Assembly (NCBI GenBank): GCA_009741485.1
Contig: CM019217.1
Location: 44,426,873-44,490,872 of the forward strand
Source: Malurus cyaneus samueli
Lineage: Eukaryota; Chordata; Aves; Passeriformes; Maluridae
Direction: 5' to 3'
DNA length: 64,000 nt
In this document: one piece after another, positions 20,419 to 30,955 of the stretch
Position numbering within the stretch: position 1 is the first letter of the stretch
Layout of the letters: each line of letters begins with the position of its first letter
The notes under the pieces: model-generated
The model's database searches: none
What the model saw: the letters and a program-made list of their open reading frames with translations, nothing else
What the model was told of the DNA's origin: nothing
Program-made: the position numbers and the translations under genes

Positions 20419-20644
20419 AGTGGTCAGTGGGTCTCGAGACGCTACGCTGAGGGTTTGGGACATAGAGACGGGCCAGTGTTTACACGTTCTGATGGGCCAC
20501 GTCGCTGCAGTTCGGTGCGTTCAATATGATGGCAGAAGGGTTGTAAGTGGTGCATATGATTTTATGGTCAAAGTGTGGGATCCAGAGACAGAGACCTGTC
20601 TGCACACACTGCAAGGGCATACTAACAGAGTCTACTCGTTACAG
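20419..20644 (+). CDS. FBXW7: FBXW7 coding exon, residues 473-548
   Basis: This 226-bp exon starts with the base completing R473, then [14 protein letters not shown], and ends RVYSLQ before GTATGT. It encodes two WD40 repeats of the beta-propeller that binds phosphorylated substrates. The arginine of SGSRD is R479 and that of AAVRC is R505, the other two degron-binding arginines and cancer hot spots in the human protein. All are intact. Length and phase are identical to those of the mammalian exon. The exon has no frameshift, which contrasts with the BIN3 exons in the same window. Confidence 0.97.
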
Positions 20645-23600
20645 GTATGTGATTTTTATCTGCTGCTCTAGTTTCCTTAAGTAACGATTAAAGTCAGTTT
20701 ATTTCTCCTTGTTTATTAAATTGTGGGTGCCTAGTACAGAATTATACAGACCACAGGAATACAGAGGCATCTGTGATGAACCCCTCTTTCATTTTGTTAC
20801 ACTACTTATATGTTATCTTAATTTAAAAACTGGTTTTTTTTTTAGATTACCTTTTTTTTTAATGACCTAGTACAATAAAGTCCAAATCTCTATACCAGCA
20901 AGTTACATTGTTTTGTGGGTTGATGGTTGGTTGGTTGAGATTTTTTTTAAAAAAATCTTGCATGTGTTTTTGAGCTATGTTTTTGCATTCCCCAAGAAAT
21001 TCCAAACTTATTGTTTTAAGTAAAGCAGAGGACATAGTAATTGACAATGTGCCAAAACCCCCATTGGATTAATGTTCTGATTTATGGAGATCTGTTTATC
21101 CTCATTTTCTAGTCCCATCTTCCAATTTCAAACTGTAATTCACAGTGAGGCTGAACCTAAAATTTTAATGATCCTATGTAAATCTCTTGTCTTCTACTTC
21201 CTCTTCTCTGAGTACAGGCCAGATAAACAACCATGAGGCTTTTTAACAGCAACATGTTAATGTAGGTTCAGGTTCTTATGGTGCTGCTTTGTGGCATCTC
21301 TCTATTGCCCACCAGTCATCCACAAAGCTGGCAAAAACACACACCAACCTCGTGCCTTGAGTCTTCTTACCTTTATTAACCCAAAACATCATCTTGTTCA
21401 TTCATAAAGTCAAAGCATCACTTCCAGGCATTGAAAGGCGAAAGAAATTAATTTCATGCTTGTGCCTGTTCACACCACAGTCTGGCAGGTCTTGAAAAAG
21501 AAATCAACAAAGACAGTTCAAAATTGGGAAATGGCATTCAGCACGTAACTGCTCTGATTTGTGGCTCAGAAAGTGAAGCTCAGTGCTACAGACATTTTTC
21601 ATAAAGTGTGTATTTCATAATATGTATCTTGCCATAATATATTAAATATGAACAAAGTTCCTAATTAGTTTCTTTTCCCAAAAGTACGTAGCAAATTTTA
21701 TCAAAAGCTCCAGCTCTTCTCCTACACTCATGCTGAGGAGTGTTCTCTAGACAAGCAGCAACCAACTTAAAAATGCTTTATTACATACCTATCTCTCAAA
21801 AATACTGTGAAGATTGTATTTCTTGTAGGGCAGTTTGGGAACAGATGTTATCTTGTCTTATCTTCACCAGTGGGTCCTGTTTTGGCTTACAAATATTTGT
21901 CTTGCTCTGATACTGGAGTAATAATGGACCAAATAATTGGGTTATGTTACACATATGGATATGGTATAGATCTAATATTTTCCAAAGATGCTTATGCAGC
22001 CGTTGAAGACCACTGACCATGCTCAGTTTTCTTACTCTTTCTTACCTGCCTTTGGAAGTAGCCCCTAGATACTCAGAGTTCATGGATAACTCAATGCTCC
22101 AAACCATTGTCTGTGTCAGAGAAGCACCATCAATTTGTGTTGATGTCCAGTCTTAAAGCTCTCTTTCTGAATACCTGATAAACATGGGAAAGGGCAGAAA
22201 AGAATTCAAAATTTGTTACATCAATCTGGTTTAATTCTTTTTAGGAAAGAAAAGTATTCTGTAGTGTTTTCATCCAAGTCTGTTGGGCTGCTTGGCATTC
22301 CTTGTCTTTGCATCTGAGCTCAGAATATTTCCTATCCTCTTTTGAAAGCAGGGGACCCAAAGCAGGGTCTAGTCAAAGTCTTATCAATGCTTGCTAGAAG
22401 TGAAAAGTTTTTTTTTATGCCTCACATTCAGATACCAGAGGGTCTTTTTAGTGTATTTTCACCAGGAATGCAGTGCATATAGCAGATAAGCAGTCTGTGT
22501 GCCAGTCACTCTCCATCCTTTTGAATCTGGATGCCATGCTCAACCAGGTCTGACTGCAGAGATCTAAGATACTAATTTTCTGTGGGTCTTATAAAAAGAA
22601 GCAGCCCCAGATAGCTGAGTTCCCTTAACTGGGTTTGTTCCTTGCCTTATCAGGTACCAGTCAGTCCGCATGGACAAGTAGTGTCAGATTGCCTTAAATA
22701 TAACCAAGATTCCTGCCCAGCCCTCTTTCTCCCAGGCTGCAGTTGTGCCTTCATTCATTCCCTGCCAAGTTCAGTTCTTCACACTTTTCATTTGACTTCT
22801 ATACTCTTTGCCTTTGGTCAGTTCTACTGTTTCAAATGTCACCCAAATCCTAATGAGAATAGTAAATGCAAGACCTCTCTGAAGCTTTCTGGTATCTCTG
22901 ATAGTACTGTGAACAAGTTCTGAATGTAACAGTATCCCTGCCTCAAATTTGTTTCCCTCTTCATAAAAATACAACCAAGACATTTGCTGTTTCACATGGC
23001 TTTTTACTCTGTCACAGGAAAAATAAATCATAATGGTTAAGGTAATTTTCCCACAAATCTGTTAGCTGCTACTTACCGGATTACTAAGGCCTTAAAAGTT
23101 CCTTGTGGAAATGTGAGTTAGGTTGATTGATCCACAATTTCCAATATCCCATCGTCATCTCCTTCAATAAAAAAAGGAATTGTATTTGCCATCTAAAACT
23201 TGTCTGTCTTCCATGGGTTCTCCAAGATAGCAGCAGATGTCTCTGAGATTGTCTTAGAACAGCTTGCCTTGTGTGATTTTGTTCCCCCATTCTAGCAAAA
23301 GCTTGTACTCATTTGTCACTGGCATTGGTGCTCTGAGCCTACACTCAGATGGCTGAGGACTGAAACAAAAAGAAGTTAAATAGCTGGCCTCAATCAGCGT
23401 TTCCTTCCCACTGAGGATAAATGAGGGGTTTTTTTTTGGCCTTCCTCTTGGTGTGTTTTTTTTTAGTTTTGTTTTTGGTTGGGGCTTTTTTACACAATAG
23501 TGAAATGGCTCTTGCTAGTTTTATCTTGTGTTGTGCCCTGCCTTTCTGGGTTTGTCCCAGTGTGCTTTTTTTATACACATCTATTGATCTAGTTTCTACT

Positions 23601-24486
23601 TTTTGTACAATTCCTTGTGGTTTAGCCAAGTGGGTCTTCGTAATTTACAATACTTCCAATCTGTCTTTCACACAGGGATAGTTTGTGTCTTTAAGAAAGT
23701 GCCAACTGTCCTGAACTCTTCTTCCCCTCAGAGAAAAGATACATAAAAACCTCATGGGAAGGAAGTCTCAGGTTTTTTAAGTATTCCTTCTTGAAGTCCA
23801 CTGGTTTTATTCTACTGCTTTTTCCCTTTTTTGAGAAGTTTGGACTCTTACATAATTGTCACTATGGCTCAAGTTATTTTCCACCTTTCTGTTCTCTACG
23901 TGGTCAATCCTCTTGGTCAAAAGAATCTCATATCTTAGCCTGTGTGCTTTCCCTACAATGACTAGGAAGTTACAGTTCCTTACTGTGCATAATTAGGGTT
24001 ATAGAATAGTAAACCCCGTATTTTTGAATTACATTTCTTTCATTTTCCTATGTTGTGACTTTTGTGTAGATGATTCTGCAATAATGCTGTTGTTCTCCTG
24101 CCTCAAGTCCCTCTGACTTGTAAAAAGCAGGGTTGGCATGTTAGCATCTTTTTTAGGAAAAGTGACTTTCTCTTACTGCTGCACACTGAAGGATAGTCAG
24201 GTTCTGTGGTGTTTAAAGGAGGTGTATTGCATTTCAAAGACCCGGGGCTCCGAGTCTCTTTTCAAACCACACACCTCGAGAGCCCACATGTCTACAGCAG
24301 AACAGCTCTGACCATGAATCACCTGCTCTGGTAGCAAATGTGGCCATCTCTGCTGAGTTCTTACTTTGTACTGCAGTTTCTGAATATATCTGATGTCTAA
24401 CCTTGCATTTAGTATATTAAATGCTTAATAGCCTTCTTTGTAAGATCCTAATACAATTGTTTGTAATAGATTTACCTTTCTTGTAG
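20645..24486 (+). other. FBXW7: FBXW7 intron (3,842 bp)
   Basis: This intron begins GTATGT and ends TTTCTTGTAG. It is AT-rich, with short T and A runs. A block at about 22,250-22,900 has slightly different composition and may be an old transposon remnant that I cannot assign. No other gene or RNA was recognised. Confidence 0.9.
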
Positions 24487-24697
24487 TTTGATGGTATCCA
24501 TGTGGTGAGTGGATCTCTTGACACCTCCATCCGAGTCTGGGATGTGGAGACAGGAAACTGCATTCACACTCTAACAGGCCACCAGTCACTCACAAGTGGA
24601 ATGGAACTCAAGGACAATATACTTGTGTCTGGGAATGCTGATTCTACAGTCAAAATCTGGGACATTAAAACAGGACAATGTTTACAGACATTGCAAG
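24487..24697 (+). CDS. FBXW7: FBXW7 coding exon, residues 549-618 plus one base
   Basis: This 211-bp exon reads [20 protein letters not shown] at the start and TGQCLQTLQ plus G at the end, between a TTGTAG acceptor and a GTAAGC donor. It covers nearly two WD40 repeats, visible as the pairs [12 protein letters not shown] and [12 protein letters not shown] separated by a GHQSLTSGM loop. The frame continues correctly: G joins GT from the last exon to give glycine. Size matches the mammalian exon and no residue is inserted or lost. Confidence 0.97.
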
Positions 24698-25740
24698 GTA
24701 AGCTTAAACCACCTTCATGTAAATCAGGCAGCCTACAGTGATCTGTGCTGCAGACTGTACATAAAAAACCTTTAAAATAATTACAAAGAAACAAGCACCA
24801 ACCACTTACAACTTAAATATTTTTCTGATGACAGCTGTATGATCTTTTTCTGAACTAGAAGAACAAAATGTATTTAATCTAATCTATTCAAATCACTTGC
24901 CTATTATGAAAGGCAGATGGTCTGGACTGATAGCAATTTGCTATGGGTATATTAGCCTAATATGCCACAGAAATATGTAGGAAATTACATCTCAAAATAG
25001 TCAGTCAATGTATTTATTTAGGGGTCACTTGAATGTTTCAAAGCCTACTGATTAATTGGATCAGGAGGCAAAGTACACTGTCTGTTGCAATAAATCAAGA
25101 GATGCAAGTGGAAGATGTTTTCTTTATTTCAGCACGAAGAAAGATTTTTTTTTTTCCTCCATGTTGACAGTTGCCACTCAGGCATTATGGACACAAGCAC
25201 ATGGTTATGTTTCTCCCCAAAAAAAAGGTCTTATATCATTCCCATATATCATATGCAGCAGTGCTGGCTGGAACAGAAAACTGAATTTCCCTGTAAAGCA
25301 AACTCTGCTGCTTTAACACATATATTTATATGTCAGCATATAACTCAATATTTACTGATGAAGTAATCCTATAATAACAGTTCAAAAGGACTTGGAGATG
25401 AATTCTTACAGTGGTCACCTCATTGTGGATGGTTTGAGTTCATTTTCATGGATGTCGAAGTGCACGTTTGCCCTGCTGCTGATTACAACACAAGATGACT
25501 GAAACAAAGAAGAAAATACGGAGGAATTTTTTTATGCTTGCCTTCACTTTCTGAAAGCATGGCACGGCTTCTGTACCTTTTGCTGGACAAACCCAGGGGC
25601 TGTAGCAGATAGTTCTGCAATAGTTCTAATAGATGGAAATACCTGTATGCAAATACCAAGGTGTTTATTGTAGATGCAGTGCTGTCTGACATTGCTTTCT
25701 AATTAATTACAAATAGAAATGTTTTTGTTTACTCTTCCAG
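24698..25740 (+). other. FBXW7: FBXW7 intron (1,043 bp)
   Basis: This last intron starts GTAAGC and ends ACTCTTCCAG. It is AT-rich with a T run at about 25,146-25,155. I see no nested feature. Confidence 0.92.
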
Positions 25741-26009
25741 GTCCCAACAAGCATCAGAGTGCTGTGACCTGTTTACAGTTCAACAAGAACTTTGTAATTA
25801 CCAGCTCAGATGATGGGACTGTAAAACTTTGGGACTTGAAAACGGGTGAATTTATCCGAAATCTAGTCACATTGGAGAGCGGGGGAAGCGGAGGCGTCGT
25901 GTGGCGAATCAGAGCTTCCAACACAAAGCTGGTGTGTGCAGTTGGGAGCCGCAACGGGACTGAGGAAACAAAGCTGCTGGTGTTGGACTTTGACGTCGAT
26001 ATGAAGTGA
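25741..26009 (+). CDS. FBXW7: FBXW7 last coding exon, residues 619-707 and stop
   Basis: This 269-bp stretch completes the glycine codon, then reads PNKHQSAVTCLQFNKNF, the final WD40 repeat SSDDGTVKLWDLKTGEF, and the C-terminal strand that closes the propeller, ending LVLDFDVDMK and TGA at 26,007-26,009. With the three preceding exons it gives residues 413-707 with no length difference from the 707-residue isoform, so all splice sites chosen are consistent. The N-terminal exons with the dimerisation region and F-box lie outside or were lost at the junction near 16,384. Confidence 0.97.
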
Positions 26010-26412
26010 AGGGCAGAAAGATGAATTTGTCCGAACGTGTAGACGATGTTCTCCTTTCCCTCCCCCCTGAAAAAAAAGAAAAAAGAAAAAAAAGAAAAAG
26101 GAAAAAAATCCCTTGTCCTTGGTGGTGCAGGATGTTGCCTTGGGGCAACAGATCCTAAAGACCTACAGACTACGAAGGAGAAGACAAAGATGACAAACTA
26201 TAACTGACAAGAGAGGCTTTTGCTGTCTCGTCACATAAAAAGGCTACACTTTTGACCGGGGCAGCTTTGCTAAAATCCAACTTCTGAAATGAAACCAGGT
26301 GCAATTAATTTCTTTACTTTCCTCCAAATGCTCCTTGAGCAATTTGGAGAGAAAAAAAAAATGTTACAGTTCTTGTTAACAAGTTATTTTACCACAAAGA
26401 TCTCGAAATAAG

Positions 26413-26553
26413 CTGCACAGGCGAGCCTGCTGGTGCAGCCCTGGGTCACCCTGGGTCCTGGCAGCCCCTCCGAGCAACGCGCTGTCCCTTAGCCCCGCTC
26501 CCAGCACGGGGTTGGACCGGACTCCTCCAAGGTCCCTTCCAACCTCCGCCAGC
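26413..26553 (+). mobile_element. Probable CR1 3'-end fragment inside the FBXW7 3'UTR
   Basis: This GC-rich block sits in AT-rich UTR. Its last part, GGGGTTGGACCGGACTCCTC followed by AAGGTCCCTTCCAACCTC, matches the usual CR1 3' tail in plus orientation (GGTTGGAC, then AGGTCCCTTCCAACC). The upstream part (GCCCTGGGTCACCCTGGGTC, CAACGCGCTG) is not clearly CR1. The terminal short repeat of young CR1 copies is absent, so the insertion is old or truncated. Confidence 0.55.
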
Positions 26554-27165
26554 AGTCACTGGTTGACTTTCAAAAACTAGAGAGCATCTGCAATGAGAAA
26601 AACAAACAAAAACAAAAGCAAAGATTCCATTCCTGGTGTGGAAAAGCTAAAATATTACTGTGAATTGTTTTGTACAGTTTTATCAGAGCTTTTTCTTTTT
26701 TTTCTTTATTCCTCCTTTTTTTTTTTTCTTTTTGCCAACCATTGCCAATGTCAATCACAGTATTAGCCTCTGTTTAATCTATTTACTGTTGCTTCCATCT
26801 ACACTCTTCAACGCATAAGTTGCTCTGAGGTGGCAAGTTGTCCTGGGTTTTGAGAGTCCTCTGATGGATTTAATTCGCAATGCTGGTGCTAGAAGTAGGT
26901 CTTCAATTACGGGATTGTTGTCCCACCCCTGTACTGTATTCCCAGTGGCCAAACTTATTTATGCTGCTAAATGAAAGAAAGAAAAGCAAATTATTTTTTT
27001 TTATTTTTTTTTCTGCTGTGACGTTTTAGTCCCAGACTGAATTCCAAATTTGCTCTAGTTTGGTTACAGAAAAAGACTTTTTGCCACTGAAACTTGAGCC
27101 AACTGTGCCTCTAAGAGGCTGAGAGTGGAAGAGTTTCAGACAATTAAGAGTGAAGTTTGCCTGCA

Positions 27166-27171
27166 AATAAA
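27166..27171 (+). terminator. FBXW7: Possible proximal poly(A) signal of FBXW7
   Basis: AATAAA lies 1.16 kb after the stop codon, in CTGCAAATAAAGAATTG. A second AATAAA is at 27,364-27,369. Use of either site would give a shorter 3'UTR; nothing in the sequence shows which is used. Confidence 0.3.
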
Positions 27172-27769
27172 GAATTGAGTGTGTGTGCAAAGCTTATTTT
27201 CTTTTTTTCTGGGCAAAAATTAAAACACATTCCTTGGAACAAAGCTATTGCAGCCTGTTCTGTGGGGAAATTTTTCTTTGTGAGGGCTGTGGTGAATGGA
27301 ATGAACATACATTAAAAAAAACTGACAAAATTTTTTAAAAATATTATAAAATACAAAAATTAAAATAAAGTTGCTGGTCAGTCTTAGTGTTTTACAGTAT
27401 TTGAGAAAAAAACAACTGTTACAGTTATTGCTGGGAGGAACTGACAGAGCAAAAACTTAGGTTTTTGTAAAGATGTCACATGCAAACAAAATGAGAAATG
27501 AAAGAGTCAAATGGTTTGCCTCATTCTCCAAGAGCCACAACTCAAGCTGAACTGTGAAAGTGGTTTAACACTGTATCCTAGGCGATCTTTTTTCCTCCTT
27601 TTTTGTTTTTGTTTTTGTTTTATTTATAGTCTGATTTAAAACAATCAGATTCCAGTTGGTTAATTTTAGTTATGTAACAACCTGACATGATGGAGGAAAA
27701 CAACCTTTAAAGGGATTGTGTCTATGGTTTGATTCACTTAGAAATTTTATTTTCTTATAACTTAAGTGC

Positions 27770-27775
27770 AATAAA
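27770..27775 (+). terminator. FBXW7: Distal poly(A) signal of FBXW7
   Basis: AATAAA is followed about 10-30 bases later by the T/G-rich TGTGTTTTTTCATG and a T run at 27,803. The surrounding sequence resembles the mammalian mRNA end, so this is the preferred site. Confidence 0.75.
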
Positions 27776-27795
27776 ATGTGTTTTTTCATGTTAGT

Positions 27796-30784
27796 ATGTC
27801 TTTTTTTTTTAATTTTATTTTCTAGTTGTTAATTTAATATTATGTATCCTACAAAGGGTAAAGCAGATCAAGTTCCTCAGCCTACTGGGAGATGCTAAAA
27901 TGTCTTGGGACTTTCTATATGACCCTTCCACAAACAGGTGTGTGACTCCTTCACTTGCCTTGTGGGATTTGTCACGTGGCTCTCGACAAACATGGGGGAA
28001 AGAGATGAGCTTCTTCTCACTGGGAATGTGTCAGGACCTTGCTCTGGGGGGGTCAGCTATAAAAAGCTGCTAAAGTACGTAAAACTTCTTCCGATAGCAT
28101 CTCGTTACTGCATCTTAAATTGAAACTTGATGTTTATTATTTATGGATTTCAATCAGTTGATTGCTGTTGACAGCAAAGTGTAAATCCGTAAACACAACT
28201 GAAATCAAAGTTAGGATTGTAGCAGAGCTTGAAATAAAGCTTCAGAAGAAATAATAATAAAAAAAAATAACATCAGTCCAACAGCAGTTTTAGCAGTGCC
28301 CCGAAACCAAGGTAAGTCATCATCTGTCTCAGAAACTTAGCTCTTGAGTGTCAGCTTCTGTCTAAAATCTCCTCGACCAAAATCACTGTTTTCTTCTGTG
28401 TAAGTTCTTCTGTCAGGGCATAGCATTTGCTTGTTTGTGACAGTTTTCCCCTGTAGAAAGCTGTCATTAAAAAAAAACAAACAAAACAAAACATTGGAAG
28501 AGAAAATGCATGGATGGAAAGGAAAATTATTTATATACTTAAACATCCATGACTTTGTGTAAACAAAATTTAATTCCAATCCCCACATTATGCAAAACAT
28601 GCAATGGTGAAGGATCATGCTTCCATCTGGCCCCCAGAGATTAAAAAGCCATTTGAACTGACTGAGCAGCTCCAAATTGTAAAAATCTGTTCCTTGGGTT
28701 GTGCTTAAGGAAAGAAAGCTTGCAGCAAGCACTGACAATATAAAAACTATGATTATTTCTTATTTATGTAAAAACAATAAAGAATTAATCCTTTCCTAAA
28801 ATGACAGTGAAAGATTGCCAGGATTTGTGTGGATCTGCTGAGAGTGCAGGCCAGGACTCTGAGCCCCTTGACTGCAGAAGGTGCATCAGTGTGGGTGAAG
28901 TACTTGTGAGAGGGGATGGGAATAGAAGGGTAGAAATATGAATATGAGCAGAGCAATAGCTTTTAAGATTATGTAACTTTCTTCCATTATTTGTAGAAAT
29001 TGCAACAACATGTTTTCAGAGAGCAAAAGGCACTGGCCTGATGGTGCCAGAGGATGAGAGGTTTCTGAGTGACGTTGCACTGTAGGGCAGGAATGCAAAT
29101 CCGGGCAGAAGAGTGAAATGACAGAAGAGGAAAACCAAAAAATCCAAGTCAGTTCAAGGTGTACAGTCAGTTCAAGTACATCCCAGGCAGCCAATATGGC
29201 CAGGAGGAAAATGTGTTTAACCAGAATTGAGCAGCTTTCCTGTTGACGGTGTACTTCCAGCAGGATCTTAATGTTCAAATTAATGCAGAATGACTTGAAC
29301 TTGTTAAGCAAACCATATTTTCAGATTCTTTCATCACAGATTTAGATTCAAATAAACTATTGGCTGCAAAGTCAAGATATGATTGACTGTCACATTAAAT
29401 ATAAAAAACAACACAATACTTAAAATATTTTTAGAAAAACTTATCCTATTCAATAAAACAACTTTACGAAGTTAATTGGGCTACTGCTTTAAAGACTTCT
29501 AATTTTGTGAAGTCTGTTTAGGTTTGTAGGAGTTGCTTATGAGCTATCAAACAACATAGCTCAATAAGCAGAAATTTTGTAATTTAAGTGACAGGATTTC
29601 AAATATAGGCCTGTAGTAAACATGTTACATGTTTGAGCAGTTTACAGTCTCCTTATCACCCCCATTTTGCTGCCGTACTCACCATGATATAACTCACTTA
29701 ATATGAACTCTTCTTCTTTGGCAGCATGAGCTCCAAGTGAGACTGCTTAGGAAACATCTTCATTCTGTGTAATTAGATTTTGATTTTAAGGTGGGTGGAG
29801 TGTTTGGTGGTTTTTTTTAAATAAAAACATTTAAGAATACTTGTATAAGACTATAACAACTTTATGCTCTCAATGCACAGGCTCTTCTCAAATCCAGTGG
29901 TCTAGTCATAGGCAATGTCAAAAGACTGCAGCTCTCCTGGAGAGAGAACTGTGGTGTTTCTGGCATTTCTACTCTCTTCTTTTCATGCTGATTCCCCTTT
30001 TAGTTTCAGCCCTAGAAATAGCTCCCTTATTTTCTCCTGCATTGGAAACCAAGTCAAAAATATTAAGTTGTTAGGGGTTTTTTTATGTAATAATTCTTAG
30101 TGAATTGGACCTTGATTTTAGCCAACAGTAAGTCAGAACTAGTACTGCTACTCCTTCCAAGAGCCTGTTCCTGTAGTCAATTTTCTTATTCAGGAGATAG
30201 GACCAGACATTTAACAGCTGTGTCTGCACCAATTTGCAGTTCAGATCAGCAGCTTTCCCAACAGAACCCAGTGCTGCCTGTGAGCAGCAAATCACAAACA
30301 GGATTCCTTCAGGATGTAACTAAATGTAGAACAGCTCTCCAGCACTTCAGGCACTCAAGCCACTGAAGGAGCACATGGGACAAACCAGAACTAGTGCAAC
30401 ACCTCAAAAATACATTCATATGGACTTAGGTCTTCAGGATCAGCATTTTGTAATTGGCATTGCAGTTCTGCTACTGCACAGTACTAATTGCTTGTTTAAC
30501 AATCAACAGCTCCTCCCACAGCACCCCTGGCTCCTCATTCATAATCAGCAACCAGCTCCTATCCCAGCAGAATCCACCTGATACCACTTCTGTGTTTTTG
30601 CCAAAGGAAAAAGCTCAGATGCCTTCAACTCTTTCAGCATTCCTATAGAGAGGGTCTTGTGATCAGCTTATAAAAAGAAATGCAAATCTCTTGCAATCAG
30701 CCTGGTCAAATTTTTCTACCAGTAGGTCAACACCTGATCTTTCAGAAAAATAAATAATGAAAATTGTGCAATTGGACAGAAGAG
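27796..30784. other. Intergenic, no gene seen
   Basis: AT-rich sequence beyond the FBXW7 3' end. The frames here are short, lack splice or homology support and are dominated by common non-coding composition. No transposon was recognised. Confidence 0.6.
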
Positions 30785-30955
30785 CCAAATAATAATAGTA
30801 GTAGTAATATAATAATTGTATTAGTAACAATACTAATAAAAGTAATAAAAGTATTAGTAATAATAATAATTAGTATTAGTAACAAATAGTAATAGTAGTA
30901 GTGTAGTAGTAGTAGTATAATAATATAATAATATAATAATAATGATAATAATAAA
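30785..30955. repeat. (TAA/TAG)n microsatellite
   Basis: AATAATAATAGTAGTAGTAA-type triplet repeats continue with interruptions for about 170 bp. On the minus strand this gives an artificial run of isoleucine, leucine, threonine and tyrosine codons. Confidence 0.9.

Larger units (their letters stand above)
26010..27795 (+). other. FBXW7: FBXW7 3' untranslated region
   Basis: The 3'UTR starts after TGA at 26,009. Much of it follows the mammalian FBXW7 3'UTR as I remember it: an A/G-rich run at 26,070-26,108, the segment around 26,730-27,000, the TCCTAGGCGATC segment near 27,575, and the final ACTTAAGTGCAATAAA near the end. This implies strong selection on regulatory sites, and FBXW7 is known to be microRNA-regulated. 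A GC-rich block at about 26,413-26,553 does not fit this alignment and ends in CR1-like sequence. The end is placed about 20 bases after the distal AATAAA. Confidence 0.8.

Noticed and set aside
22250..22900. Possible degenerate CR1 or ERV fragment in an FBXW7 intron
   Set aside because: Word similarity is too weak, and no element end or order of landmarks could be recognised.
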